A stretch of 64,000 bases of DNA, from positions 62,001 to 126,000 of the forward strand of contig CAMCVL010000002.1 of assembly GCA_945881985.1 (NCBI GenBank). Direction: 5' to 3'. The position numbers and the translations under genes are program-made. Each line of letters starts with the position of its first letter. The first letter of the stretch is position 1. The DNA comes from Rickettsia typhi. GTDB taxonomy: Bacteria > Pseudomonadota > Alphaproteobacteria > Rickettsiales > Deianiraeaceae. Under the pieces are notes generated by a model that saw only the letters and a program-made list of their open reading frames with translations, ran no database searches and was not told the DNA's origin. Below, piece by piece: positions 20,201-29,881 of this stretch.

Positions 20201-23125
20201 GATAATATATTAAATGCCAAGGATGATGCTGAAAAAAATCGCATCATTGAAGAGCTTGAGCAAAGTTTGGAACTAAAGCCTGAGGTTGTAAAGGAAGTTT
20301 GCAAAGCTCATGAAGTACAAACCGTAGTAGATGATGCATTTTTGCAAGATAACATTAAGGGTTTTGAAATTAATCCATATGCAAAAAATATTTTAAAGGA
20401 TAAAAACCTTGCAGAAAAATACCTCAGCAATACCCTAACAATGTTTGACTGCCTAGGGCTAACAAAAGACAAGAGCTTGATGGATAGCGGTATTAAATCT
20501 CACAAACTGCAATCCTATTTGTTATACGCATCTTTTGCGATACTTTCTATTTTAATGCTATTTGGGCACGCCGAAGGTTTTACCCCACTTACAATCCAGC
20601 TTGTAATATGTGCCTTAATTTTGGCTGCAATATTTTTTGCACTTTATAAGCTTTTGCAATCTCGCTTTAAAACGGTAAAAGACAATCCTAAAATCTATGC
20701 ATTTGTTGTATTTGCTGGGTGGTGTATTTTTGGATGGCAAATTTGGCAATCCTTTACAAAAATTGGCAATAAAGAGGAGTTTGAAAAGACTGACCCAGTT
20801 AAGGCAATCCGGTTTTTTAGCCAGCAAGATACAATTATAACAATACTTGCAATTTTGTTAATTGTAAGTATTGCAATGTCTGTATATTTTGCAATAAAAG
20901 ATAGGGGTAACCTTGGCATTAAGGAAAATGTATTAAAAAATTCTTGGTCAGGGGTAATTGGTGTATTGGTGTTTGTGCCTCTTATTGTTGCGGTAAGCAT
21001 CAACCCTGCTTTTTTTGCAGCTGGGGCGGCAATTGCCTTAGCACTTGGTGCGATATGCTTTGCTATTTATAAGTATTACCGCAAGCAAGCATTAAAAAAG
21101 CAAATTGCAGATTTTTCACAAAAGTTAAAAGAAAGCATAAAAGATAGCGAAAAGCAGATAGATTTTACTATTCAAAACACCTTAAGCGATATTGGCTTGA
21201 CTAACAACCAAGCTTTTATGATTGAAAATAATTTAGGCGCAAGGCAAAAGGTAACAATTTTTGACTCAAAAGATTCTTCCTTGCAAATTAAGGACGGCGA
21301 TATTAAGCACGGCCTGCTTTGCATTTTGCAGATATACAAAGCAGCAGGCATGAAGTATGTAAAGAGCAATCAAAATACATTAAATAGCGAGGATGAAGAC
21401 GCAAACGGCGGCAACTTTGATCTTGACCTTGCAGAATGTGCTATCAAATATGATGGCAAAACAAAAGAGGTTTTAATTGAAGAATTATGCGAAAAAGCTT
21501 TTGGCGACAAACACTACATCACGAAACTTTTGCAGCAAACAAGATTAATGTGTCAGGCTGCCCCAAATGGTCGTTTTGAATCTGCAATGTCTCTTTTAAC
21601 AAACGCCGACAATGAGCACTTGCTTAACAACAACATCTATGCAAATTTGCACACTATATCTCTTGTTAGCAGCCTTGCTGATGCTATTTTAAGCGGTAAT
21701 AAGGAATATTCATACTCTCTAAATGACCTATTTGAACCCTATTACAATGCCGATGCCGCAACAAAGGCTCAAAAAGACAATTCAAGTTTGATAGATAAAG
21801 TATTTGGCAGTAAGATTACTAGGTATAATATTACAATTATCAAGGTTTTATTTGTTGCAAGCCTTGCAATTGGCGGTGCAAGTATAATGGGATTTTTACC
21901 AAGTGAAGTTGGTTGGACCTGCCTTGCCTTGTTGATATTTTGCCTTTTAGCAATTATTGCCATGTCTTTTTACAGGCTGGCAACAACAAATGAGGCAAAA
22001 GTTGCAACAACAAAGGCATTTTACAATATAACAACAAAAATAAAAGAAAGCGATTTCCAAGATTTAAACATTGCAGAGTTTGATAATATAGTAAAAGACG
22101 CCGTGGAAGAAGCTAAAAAAGAACAAAAGGAAAGAGATAAAGAAGAAAGACAGGAGATAAGTGGCGAAGATGACGATGAAGATGACGAAGATGAGGATAA
22201 TAAGAGTAAGAAAAATTCTAAAAGTCACAATCATGCTAGTAAAGCTTACATAGACAGTACATCAAATAACCTAAGTGGAGAGGTTGTAAAAATACCAAAA
22301 ATAGGCAATAAAAACTCTCGTAATATAGATAATATTGATACAGATGTTGATAACGAAGAGGAAGATGAAGAATCTGGCAGCGACGACGATAATAGCAATA
22401 GCGATAGCGACCAAAGAAACAAGGCTAAAGACGATGAAATTAATGCAAAAGATGATAGGGAGAGATTTTATAAGGAACAAGAGCAAGAAAAAAGAAAGGA
22501 AAAGGAACAAGAAGAGCAAAAATTAGCAAGCGATACACTCATTAAGCAATATCAGGCAAATATTGCTGCAAAAATAAGTGGCGACTTGCAGCAGGCGGAG
22601 CAAAATGTTAATTTTAACATTTTGCAAAGTAATTTTAATCCAGACAAAGAGTTTAAGTCTTTTGCACAGCATGAAGGTGGTGATAAAGGTTATGGCAGTG
22701 CCTTTGGCGGGCTTGCAAGCTTTATGCAAGAGAACTCGGACGGCATACAGCAAAGCCTTGCATTAAGTAAAAATTTAATGGACGAAACCGCAATAGAAAA
22801 AGCTGCCAAAAAAGAGATTGTGGACTCGGCGGTTCATGTGGCAGAGAACAAGGACAGTTACAAAGTTGACCTATTGGATGATGCTGAAGAGATAATCAGC
22901 GACCTTAACGATAAATTGCAAAAGGTTGATGGTTTAAACATTGAAGAACAAGAAATTTTAAAAAATGCAATGGAGATACTTGAACTTTTAAGTCCAGACA
23001 ATCCACTGTTTAAAGATCTTGCAAAAAGCATAAACGATGCGATTGCAGAAAAATTTGGCGATAAAACAACCTCTCTTGCAAGGCAAAACGACATTGATAA
23101 ACCTTCCTCAAGACTATTAGGTTAA
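17240..23125 (+). CDS. Giant multi-domain membrane protein; possible CE-clan-like protease region, IQ motif, acidic tracts, several TM helices
   Basis: ~1961 codons from ATG at 17240 (ORF track starts at an upstream TTG). GPINQGG...SGSHW / VIDTFSP / FKQ / KSCSVFSV at the N-terminus; IQALARGFAAR; hydrophobic segments at about 20500..21090 and 21830..21990; acidic tracts at about 18820..19010 and 22090..22530. Confidence 0.9.
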   Translation: MRWFKEIFETKKKQIKQTNVKKILKDEFGEAWLSPDLEYKILLSNFIDYLNPEVRIDKDYLDQGIKRNDRYAIKINGDILKFIDQGVVQLDTIKSLNERYNGQNLRDYLKDKDFHKIQYDVIGCYQDPNNNSTFNIEANVNGNNTSSLFALDTGEANYGKPVDFFRHAFFYPHQIGKTIRPNDSHQANEHFEMLESDFADLGKPIVGPINQGGKVGQNNSGSHWQTYYKDGSDDFGTYKVIDTFSPHLQLSNATNIVGFKQPAGNGKSCSVFSVINASLFLNGVNASEIAGLNYNWLNEFDFNIRGGNRMDVDATRQARLKALSMLQNLGDKILVTGLIKKAKAKGWNVAELEAINQRIDILSKDRLVKGGDLQAMFKMRILLEYGHDVSKHICAEVAQEQKKEEKKAPPRPNTVTNELTAEEIKKAQAAASDLEEDSPIKIVKSRTRNVREGETLDSYLGVNKGSKSRNIFNFDPNEQDEDNLTPKFATSGSEASKSTASFKMIDDVINTNRTQTEDFFNPLDVDNEAKSKKDDKDTKKDAKEDAEEDKNTDENKNEDNKAEDKETTEGKEDDVKKATDASDEQAKPEAAIKIQALARGFAARKDVKKLKEKLKTAKLKLIEDYSSGKDAKQNLANLCLVAGCNLKEEDFENLKAFEEIKATIAEFKKLENLVKQKQLLQAKPIDKQSEEEKKEIETLQAKITELKVKDNDYKTYLDLKQKLKDLKHKTLATKDTGEKNKLESQITNIKNQRYFQKYDKAERMLVAKQTICSVFNKYCSEVKDGEDDIADFTSKYKAKILQDIQNDKSTAYLDLFNIACMQDGKKPNDDTFKIQADGIKDLESNKFAYNLIYNNGKSTLDGLLFKKDLQSLQSPQLKDEAKTFYHKIKSDEASQARAARSFYGAISNAASFTQSFSETLSSMRDDEKTFKEDIRFMGLMVPQIKPTLSSFTKNAILDATIAKDDIETTKENIKKLLESCNYKTEYIDNILNAKDDAEKNRIIEELEQSLELKPEVVKEVCKAHEVQTVVDDAFLQDNIKGFEINPYAKNILKDKNLAEKYLSNTLTMFDCLGLTKDKSLMDSGIKSHKLQSYLLYASFAILSILMLFGHAEGFTPLTIQLVICALILAAIFFALYKLLQSRFKTVKDNPKIYAFVVFAGWCIFGWQIWQSFTKIGNKEEFEKTDPVKAIRFFSQQDTIITILAILLIVSIAMSVYFAIKDRGNLGIKENVLKNSWSGVIGVLVFVPLIVAVSINPAFFAAGAAIALALGAICFAIYKYYRKQALKKQIADFSQKLKESIKDSEKQIDFTIQNTLSDIGLTNNQAFMIENNLGARQKVTIFDSKDSSLQIKDGDIKHGLLCILQIYKAAGMKYVKSNQNTLNSEDEDANGGNFDLDLAECAIKYDGKTKEVLIEELCEKAFGDKHYITKLLQQTRLMCQAAPNGRFESAMSLLTNADNEHLLNNNIYANLHTISLVSSLADAILSGNKEYSYSLNDLFEPYYNADAATKAQKDNSSLIDKVFGSKITRYNITIIKVLFVASLAIGGASIMGFLPSEVGWTCLALLIFCLLAIIAMSFYRLATTNEAKVATTKAFYNITTKIKESDFQDLNIAEFDNIVKDAVEEAKKEQKERDKEERQEISGEDDDEDDEDEDNKSKKNSKSHNHASKAYIDSTSNNLSGEVVKIPKIGNKNSRNIDNIDTDVDNEEEDEESGSDDDNSNSDSDQRNKAKDDEINAKDDRERFYKEQEQEKRKEKEQEEQKLASDTLIKQYQANIAAKISGDLQQAEQNVNFNILQSNFNPDKEFKSFAQHEGGDKGYGSAFGGLASFMQENSDGIQQSLALSKNLMDETAIEKAAKKEIVDSAVHVAENKDSYKVDLLDDAEEIISDLNDKLQKVDGLNIEEQEILKNAMEILELLSPDNPLFKDLAKSINDAIAEKFGDKTTSLARQNDIDKPSSRLLG

Positions 23126-23311
23126 TAACAAACTACGCAGCTAAGGCAAAGAGTTTTGTGTATATTTGCAACCTCAATTAAATGAGAATTGACATTGTTT
23201 ATTGTTAAATGCCAAATACATAAATATATTTAAAAAATACTTGCAAAACAAAAATAGCTACTTGATAATATAATGCATTAAGTTGAGTATTTTGTATTGT
23301 TAAATATCTAT

Positions 23312-23575
23312 ATGGCTAGTAAAAAAGCTGGTGGTAGTACTAGAAACGGCAGAGATTCCGAGGCAAAAAGGCTTGGTATTAAGCTTTTTGGAGGTCAAAA
23401 AGTAAGCATTGGTGGTATTATAGTTAGACAAAGAGGCACAAAGTGGAAAAACGACCCTCAGACAACATTTTTAGGCAAGGATTACACAATTCATGCTAAA
23501 GTTGATGGCGTTGTTACATTTGGCAAAGGTCTTGGCGATAGAACAATTGTTGGTGTTTTACCTCTTGAAGCGTAG
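23312..23575 (+). CDS. rpmA: 50S ribosomal protein L27
   Basis: [45 protein letters not shown]. Confidence 0.97.
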   Translation: MASKKAGGSTRNGRDSEAKRLGIKLFGGQKVSIGGIIVRQRGTKWKNDPQTTFLGKDYTIHAKVDGVVTFGKGLGDRTIVGVLPLEA

Positions 23576-23644
23576 ATTTGACTAATTAACAGGTTTTTCA
23601 TCTGCGTTGCATTTTTCAATTTTTTTATTATTGCTTAAATTATT

Positions 23645-24058
23645 ATGGCTTATAGTGCAAAAGTTGTTGATGCTGTTGATAGTATCTTGCAAAATGCAAC
23701 ATCAAATAATCCAGGTAATGTTGGGTCTTTTGATAAATCGGACAAAACAATAGGCACTGGTCTTGTTGGTGCACCTGCATGTGGGGATGTAATGAAGCTT
23801 CAAATTAAAGTTGGCACAGATGGCACCATTGAGGATGTAAAGTTTAAAACATTTGGCTGCGGCTCTGCTATTGCATCTTCAAATTATGCATGCGACCTAA
23901 TCAAAGGCAAGCATCTTGATTACGCTACACAGATTACAAACGAACAAATATCCCAATCTTTATCACTTCCTCCGGTAAAAAGGCATTGCTCCTTACTTGC
24001 GGAAGATGCAATTAAAGCAGCAATTGAGGATTACAAAAGCAAGCAACAATCTAATTAA
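23645..24058 (+). CDS. iscU: Fe-S cluster assembly scaffold IscU
   Basis: GLVGAPACGDVMKLQIKV...FGCGSAIASS...LPPVKRHCSLLAEDAIKAAI. Confidence 0.93.
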   Translation: MAYSAKVVDAVDSILQNATSNNPGNVGSFDKSDKTIGTGLVGAPACGDVMKLQIKVGTDGTIEDVKFKTFGCGSAIASSNYACDLIKGKHLDYATQITNEQISQSLSLPPVKRHCSLLAEDAIKAAIEDYKSKQQSN

Positions 24059-24292
24059 TAAAAAAAATCCTTCGTTTTAGTTTTGGCAAAACGCATTATA
24101 ACACATTGCTTTTGGCTTAATTATGCAAACCAACTTTTGCCATTAGGCTAAATCGTTATGTTTATACTTGATATCAATGTTTAACTTTGATTGATATATT
24201 TTTTATTTTTTTTATTGACATATCTAAAACAATGTCTTAAAATCTATGTGTGGCTGGCAATTTTTGCCAAAGCTATGTTTAACAAAATCAGT

Positions 24293-24368
24293 GGGGGCTT
24301 AGCTCAATTGGTAGAGCAACTGCTTTGCAAGCAGTAGGTTAGGGGTTCGAGTCCCCTAGCCTCCACCA
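24293..24368 (+). tRNA. tRNA-Ala (TGC)
   Basis: GGGGGCTTAGCTCAATTGGTAGAGCAACTGCTTTGCAAGCAG...GGTTCGAGTCCCCTAGCCTCCACCA; cloverleaf and anticodon TGC, CCA encoded. Confidence 0.97.
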
Positions 24369-24414
24369 CTGAAGTTTAAAATCAAAAAAAGAGCTCTTAA
24401 GCATTTTAAATGAT

Positions 24415-26289
24415 ATGACAAATTTTAAAAGCTTTATTGACTCTTTTAAAAAGCAAATTTCTATTGCCGATGTAATATCCAAGCATACTCAGCTAAAAAA
24501 ACGCAATGGGGGCAAGTATATTGGCAAATGCCCTTTGCACAAGGATGACACACCATCTTTTACCGTAGACGATGTAAATGGTGTTTTTTATTGTTTTGGA
24601 TGCCTTAAGGGCGGCGATGTAATAAAATTTACTGAAGAGCTCTACGGTTTAAGCTTTAACGATGCTTTGCAAAGCCTTGCGGGGCAGTATTCCATTGCCT
24701 TGCCAAGCTTTTCGCGGCAGGATGGCGAGGCTGCAGCCCAGCAAAAAAGCAAGGAGACAATAGCTTTGCAAACTCTTAAGCAAGCCTGTAAAATTGCAAA
24801 TAAAGTGCTGCATCAAAGCCTTATTGGCAACGAGGCAATGACCTATTTAACCAAGCAAAGAGGCTTTAGCGAGGCAATTGTTAATGAATTTGCCTTTGGG
24901 CTTGTAAGCGATGGCTTTGAAAGTGCAGCAAAACAAGAGGGCATCACTCAAAGCGAGCTAAATCTTGCTGGAATATACATGGAAAATTACAACAGATTTA
25001 GTGGCAGGATAATTGTGCCTATACACAACAAAAATGCCGAGATAGTTGGGTTTGGGGGGCGTATTTATGGCAACAATCCTGCGGCAAAGCAAACGGCAAA
25101 ATATATCAACTCGCCCGAGACGGTGGTTTTTAAAAAAAACGAGGTTCTTTTTAACTATCACAGAGTTCGTCTGCAAAAAGCCTCTTTTATTATAGTTGTG
25201 GAAGGCTATTTTGATGTTATTAAACTTTGGCAGCACGGAATTAAAAACGCCGTTGCCCCAATGGGCACAAACATCACAGAAGACCATCTTGCAACCTTGT
25301 TTAAAAGTAGTAAAGATTTAATTTTTTGTTTTGACGGCGACAATGCAGGCATAGCAGCATCCCTCAGGGCAATGAAGATGTGTTTTAAGTTTTTAACTAG
25401 CGACACATCCTGCAAGTTTATGACCTTACCATCTGGGGTAAAAGACCCAGACGAAATGCTTGACCAATATGGTAAAGAGGGTTTTTTGGCATTGTTTTCA
25501 AAATCCGCAAACTCTCGCACTGGCTGCGTTGTGGACATAAAGCAAGCGTTTTTTTATGCCATAACACAGGGGCTTGATTTAAAAAACGCCGACCATCGCA
25601 CAAGGGTTCAAAACGAAATCAAGCTAAATGTTATATCGCAAATTAAAGATCCACTCTTGGCAAAAAATTATCATGACTTTTTTAAGTTTGAGCTTGATAG
25701 GATAAAATTTACCAAAGCGGACGATGTGCAAAAAGAAATCTACGGCTCCCAAAGTAAAAACAAGGCCCAAGATGCAATGCTTACAAAATTTGCTCTTGGC
25801 GGGGGCAAGATAGTAACTCAAGGCGAGAAGGTAATTAGAGCCCACAGAACAAGTTCGTCGCAGGTGCAGGCTTGCCAAAACAAGATACTCTCCGCCCTTG
25901 TAAGTAATGCAAAACTTTTGTTTAGCCATAAAGATGATGTGTTAGAGTATATTAACATAGATATACTGGAGCAAGATGCAGAACAAATCTATCAAGAAAT
26001 AATATCGCAGATTGAAGAATCGTCAATAAAAAATCTAAATCCAGATGATGTATTTAGCTTGATAACTACAAAATTTTACAAGCTTTTTAATCATGATCTT
26101 ATCTGTAAAACAAAGGATGATTTTATTAAAACCTTGCAAAGATTGCAAATTGGTCTGGCAATTATCACTGCAGAGGCAAAGATTGCGCATCTAAAACAAA
26201 ATCTTGAAGCGCAAGATACATCCTTAACCGAGCTGGCAGGTTTAATTGCCGATTTAACAGAACTTAAGCTCAGTCTTAGCAAGATATAG
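24415..26289 (+). CDS. dnaG: DNA primase
   Basis: GKCPLHKDDTPSFTVDDVNGVFYCFGCLKGGDVIKF zinc finger; VVEGYFDVI TOPRIM motif. Confidence 0.97.
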   Translation: MTNFKSFIDSFKKQISIADVISKHTQLKKRNGGKYIGKCPLHKDDTPSFTVDDVNGVFYCFGCLKGGDVIKFTEELYGLSFNDALQSLAGQYSIALPSFSRQDGEAAAQQKSKETIALQTLKQACKIANKVLHQSLIGNEAMTYLTKQRGFSEAIVNEFAFGLVSDGFESAAKQEGITQSELNLAGIYMENYNRFSGRIIVPIHNKNAEIVGFGGRIYGNNPAAKQTAKYINSPETVVFKKNEVLFNYHRVRLQKASFIIVVEGYFDVIKLWQHGIKNAVAPMGTNITEDHLATLFKSSKDLIFCFDGDNAGIAASLRAMKMCFKFLTSDTSCKFMTLPSGVKDPDEMLDQYGKEGFLALFSKSANSRTGCVVDIKQAFFYAITQGLDLKNADHRTRVQNEIKLNVISQIKDPLLAKNYHDFFKFELDRIKFTKADDVQKEIYGSQSKNKAQDAMLTKFALGGGKIVTQGEKVIRAHRTSSSQVQACQNKILSALVSNAKLLFSHKDDVLEYINIDILEQDAEQIYQEIISQIEESSIKNLNPDDVFSLITTKFYKLFNHDLICKTKDDFIKTLQRLQIGLAIITAEAKIAHLKQNLEAQDTSLTELAGLIADLTELKLSLSKI

Positions 26290-26542
26290 CAATTTACAAA
26301 CAGCACCGTTACCAATTTAAAATAAGCTACACTAAATCTCTATTAGTCTAATTACTATGCCACAAATGTTAAGTAAGTATTTGTGTAGTAGGGGGTATCT
26401 CTGGCTATTTTGGCAGATATTTGGGATTGCGTTAAGACTTTTAAAAGAAGACAAAATATATTGATCATTTATACATAGCCTATTTTTTTTACATTAAACA
26501 AGGTAATATATTTGGTTAGTTATGCTACTTTAGGTAGCGATG

Positions 26543-28351
26543 TTATTTGTGATTTGTTTTTTTAGGCTTTTTGGATTGCTGACTATTGTTTTTATTTTTA
26601 TTTGTTGTAACGGATGCTCTAGCTTGTTCGGCAGCATCTGTTTTGCCGCCATTTGATGGCTTGGTATTACTTGAAAGACTTGCATTTTGTGGCAATGGTT
26701 TATTAACTTCTGGCTTGCTGGATGTATCTTGAGCTTGAGTATCACTAAGATTTTGTATATTGCTTTTTTGACCACCATTAAAAAGCATGCTAGCCTTTAA
26801 AGTTGCAAAGGCTATGTCAAGCTGGTAGTCATTTTTTATTGCATTAATTAAATCTGCTGCACTATTATTGTGGTGTTCTAAGTTGTTATTGACTGTATCA
26901 TCCTTGTCTTTTGCCATTTCACTGCCGTGCTCTTTTTGTTGCTGCAAACTTGACTCGCCTGATGTTAAATCTTTGGCTTCGTCTTTAATTTCGGTTTCGG
27001 CTATGGTTTTGATTGATAGATATTGAGTTTTTTGCTTTTCTTGCTCTGGATTTAATGTGCCGGATGTATCTTGCTTTTGCTCCACTAAAACATCTGGATA
27101 TATGCCAATATCGTGCACTGCATAGCCCTTTGGTGTGTAATATTTTGCAGTTGTAAGCCTTACCGCGCCAAGCTCACCATCTTCAATTGGTACTATGGAC
27201 TGCACCGAGCCTTTGCCAAATGTTTTGGTGCCTAAGATAATTCCCCTTGAATTATCCTTAATTGCTGCGGTAAAAATCTCCGATGCCGATGCGCTGCCCT
27301 CATTAACCATAACAAGCAATGGTATTTTGTAGCTAACCTCCCCCTTGCCAGAAGAGCTGTAGACATAACCATCTGCAATTTCCTTTATAACTGGTAAGCT
27401 GCCTTGAGGTATATTGTATCTTTCAAAGGCAGATTCTTGAATGTTAAAATATTCTTTACTTCTGCCTTTTACCTTAACTATTGTTTCGCCCTTATCCAAA
27501 AAGATGTTTGCAAGCAAGATTGCCTGTTCAAGCTCGCCGCCAGGGTTGTTTCTAAGGTCTATAATCATTGCCTTTGTTTTATTGAGGTGGCTTGCAATAA
27601 TTTGTTGGCACTGCTCAAATGTTGTGTCAATAAAAGAGCTGATTCTTATGTAAAGCACATTGCCATAATCAAAAAATTTAAACTTAACGGGCTTGGCTTC
27701 AATTATATCCCTTACAACTTTGATGTTTAAAAACTCGTTTTGCCCCTCTCGTGCAATTTGCAAGCTCACTGGCGAGCCAGGTTCTCCGCGTAGCAACTTA
27801 ACAATCTCATTGATGTTTTTGTTTGCAACGCTAACTTTATCAATTTTTACTATATAATCACCAGACTTAATGCCAGCCCTAAAACCAGGGCTATCATCAA
27901 TTGGCGATATTACTTTTACAAGTTCTCTGTCCTTGATAATTTCAACTCCTATACCTGCAAACTTACCAGCAAGATTGGATTTAATGTTGACAAGTTCATC
28001 TTTGTTAAGGTAGCCAGAGTTTGCATCAAGACCCATAAGTAAGCCTTTTGCAGAATATTCTGTTATTTTTGCATCGTCCAAAATGCCGGCATATCCAGCT
28101 CTTGTTATATCAATAATTTTAGCAAGTTTCTGAAATATTTTTACATTCTCGCTGTCCAGCCCGTATTTTGCAAGAACCTCCTCCTCGCTAAGTGGCTTAC
28201 TTTGCTGCTTGGTATCGGGGTTGTTTGCATAGTTCACCTCAAGGCTTTTTGCACCATCAACCACAGCCTCCCCAGCAAGGCACCTAAATGGCAAGGTAAT
28301 ATAAATTGCTATAAGAATGCAAAAGCTTGCTTTTGTGGTAATTTTACTCAT
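26543..28351 (-). CDS. ctpA: C-terminal processing protease (S41) with PDZ domain and Gln/Asn/Ser-rich tail
   Basis: DYIVKIDKVSVANKN PDZ; IDLRNNPGGELEQA; VNEGSASASEIFTAAIKDNSRGIILGTKTFGKGSVQ; start reassigned to MSKITTKASF. Confidence 0.9.
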   Translation of the reverse strand: MSKITTKASFCILIAIYITLPFRCLAGEAVVDGAKSLEVNYANNPDTKQQSKPLSEEEVLAKYGLDSENVKIFQKLAKIIDITRAGYAGILDDAKITEYSAKGLLMGLDANSGYLNKDELVNIKSNLAGKFAGIGVEIIKDRELVKVISPIDDSPGFRAGIKSGDYIVKIDKVSVANKNINEIVKLLRGEPGSPVSLQIAREGQNEFLNIKVVRDIIEAKPVKFKFFDYGNVLYIRISSFIDTTFEQCQQIIASHLNKTKAMIIDLRNNPGGELEQAILLANIFLDKGETIVKVKGRSKEYFNIQESAFERYNIPQGSLPVIKEIADGYVYSSSGKGEVSYKIPLLVMVNEGSASASEIFTAAIKDNSRGIILGTKTFGKGSVQSIVPIEDGELGAVRLTTAKYYTPKGYAVHDIGIYPDVLVEQKQDTSGTLNPEQEKQKTQYLSIKTIAETEIKDEAKDLTSGESSLQQQKEHGSEMAKDKDDTVNNNLEHHNNSAADLINAIKNDYQLDIAFATLKASMLFNGGQKSNIQNLSDTQAQDTSSKPEVNKPLPQNASLSSNTKPSNGGKTDAAEQARASVTTNKNKNNSQQSKKPKKTNHK

Positions 28352-28652
28352 GATTTTTGCCTTGTTGCCCACTAACATAATCTTTAAAAATAATATAAAT
28401 ACCTTTGTTGACATGGTTGTATTTAACCTTAAAACTGCCAAAACCTTTAATTTGCAAAATTGTTTTATAGCTTTGTGTTAAATTGCCCAAATTACCTTGC
28501 TCTATTTGGTTTTTAAACTCAGTTACAATTGCAAGTTTAATTTCTTCTGCAACAAAGTTTGCCATCTTGTTTATCAAGTTTGGGCTGCAATTGCCGTATT
28601 TAGCATCCTTAGCCATCTGCTCGCATAGATTTGCAAGATTTGAGGCCTTCAT
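28344..28652 (-). CDS. Small protein, possibly divergent HU/IHF-like
   Basis: 102 aa; ILQIKGFGSFKVKYNH resembles the HU/IHF GFGxF region; weak. Confidence 0.4.
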   Translation of the reverse strand: MKASNLANLCEQMAKDAKYGNCSPNLINKMANFVAEEIKLAIVTEFKNQIEQGNLGNLTQSYKTILQIKGFGSFKVKYNHVNKGIYIIFKDYVSGQQGKNHE

Positions 28653-28674
28653 AGATCTTTAAAAAGTGTAAAGC

Positions 28675-28884
28675 CTAAAAAAAGAGTGATAATGTGTTTT
28701 TAAATAGAATGTCTATCAGTAAAAACACTACCGAAAACGCACCCGAAACAACACAAACCCCAACAAGTTTTGCGTAAATTTCAGGCTTTTTAGGATACTT
28801 AATATGCTTTAGCTCTGCCTTGCATTTGGACAGATAATTAAAAAAGTCATTTACTTTGCCACTAAAAAAGCTTTTGCTTGCCAT
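28675..28884 (-). CDS. secE: Preprotein translocase subunit SecE
   Basis: KVNDFFNYLSKCKAELKHIKYPKKPEIYAKLVGVCVVSGAFSVVFLLIDILF: SecE-like amphipathic helix plus one TM. Confidence 0.65.
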   Translation of the reverse strand: MASKSFFSGKVNDFFNYLSKCKAELKHIKYPKKPEIYAKLVGVCVVSGAFSVVFLLIDILFKNTLSLFF

Positions 28885-28956
28885 AAAAAGGGTTAAAAAC
28901 CATAACAAATATCACCACTCAGGGATGTTAAAGTGTTTTTTACTATTGTCAAATAA

Positions 28957-29006
28957 ATGTTATACCAAATACAATTTAAAGTTAGAAAAAGCATTTGGTA
29001 TAACAT
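28957..29006. repeat. 50-bp palindromic element
   Basis: ATGTTATACCAAAT ... ATTTGGTATAACAT perfect 14-bp inverted repeat. Confidence 0.8.
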
Positions 29007-29064
29007 GCACCTATCCTTTGGGTTAAGATATTGACCTTAAGGATAGGGCTTGTTAAGCAGGTTA

Positions 29065-29700
29065 TTAGTTGAAGAACTTTCTAACACCTAAAACTAGAGA
29101 CCTGTTGTCGTGTCTAACATTTACAGCATTTGCTCTAAATCTACTGTTGAGGCTTGAAGATATTTGAAAGTCAACATAGCCTTGCAAGCTGCTGGTTATG
29201 TCAGTTGCCATACCAAGCACAAGCAATGGAGATATCAATTTTTGCTCTGTGGTGCCGGATTTGTTACCATATTTAGTAATAGTAAGAGGAGCATAAGACA
29301 CACCGGCACCAAGGTACACTGATGATTTGTCGTTAACATTAATACCAAGCCTTGCCAACGCACCAAGTCTATATCTTGAGTTAGCGGATGAATCGCCTTC
29401 TGTAACACTGGAGGTGAAAGCACTTGCGTTACGATATTGACCAAAAACTTCACCGTTAACATATAAGTATTTGTTAATAGAGTATTGAGCACCTCCAGAA
29501 AGGTTGATGCCAAAGTTTTTAATGAAGTTTGTTGACGAATGAGAAGCTTCTGTTCCGTTAGATTTTTTCATGACATAATTGTCGTTTGAGTGCAATAAGC
29601 CACCGGATGCAAAAAGTTTTACATCACCAGCAAGTGACGCTTTTGCAGCTAAAATAGATGAAGCAATAATTGCTGTAGATTTAAGGAAAGTTTTAGACAT
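29065..29700 (-). CDS. Outer-membrane beta-barrel protein
   Basis: Signal peptide; alternating beta pattern; ends NRSLVLGVRKFFN with terminal aromatic. Confidence 0.75.
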   Translation of the reverse strand: MSKTFLKSTAIIASSILAAKASLAGDVKLFASGGLLHSNDNYVMKKSNGTEASHSSTNFIKNFGINLSGGAQYSINKYLYVNGEVFGQYRNASAFTSSVTEGDSSANSRYRLGALARLGINVNDKSSVYLGAGVSYAPLTITKYGNKSGTTEQKLISPLLVLGMATDITSSLQGYVDFQISSSLNSRFRANAVNVRHDNRSLVLGVRKFFN

Positions 29701-29881
29701 AAAAAAATATATTAATAGATAAATTAAATAATTTTTTAGGCAGTCAATCTAATATTTAGTAATACAAATGCAATGTAAGCAAATTGCAATTACCTTATTG
29801 GTAATGCAAGCTGTAAGCAAAGCAAATGCAGTTAATTTTTATTTACTTTTTACTTATTGTCAAGTGATTTATTTACCTTTT

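Noticed and set aside
22271-22519. Minus-strand hydrophobic 82-aa ORF inside the giant gene
   Set aside because: Antisense of the Asp/Glu/Lys-rich tract; artefactual Leu/Phe/Ile/Val runs.
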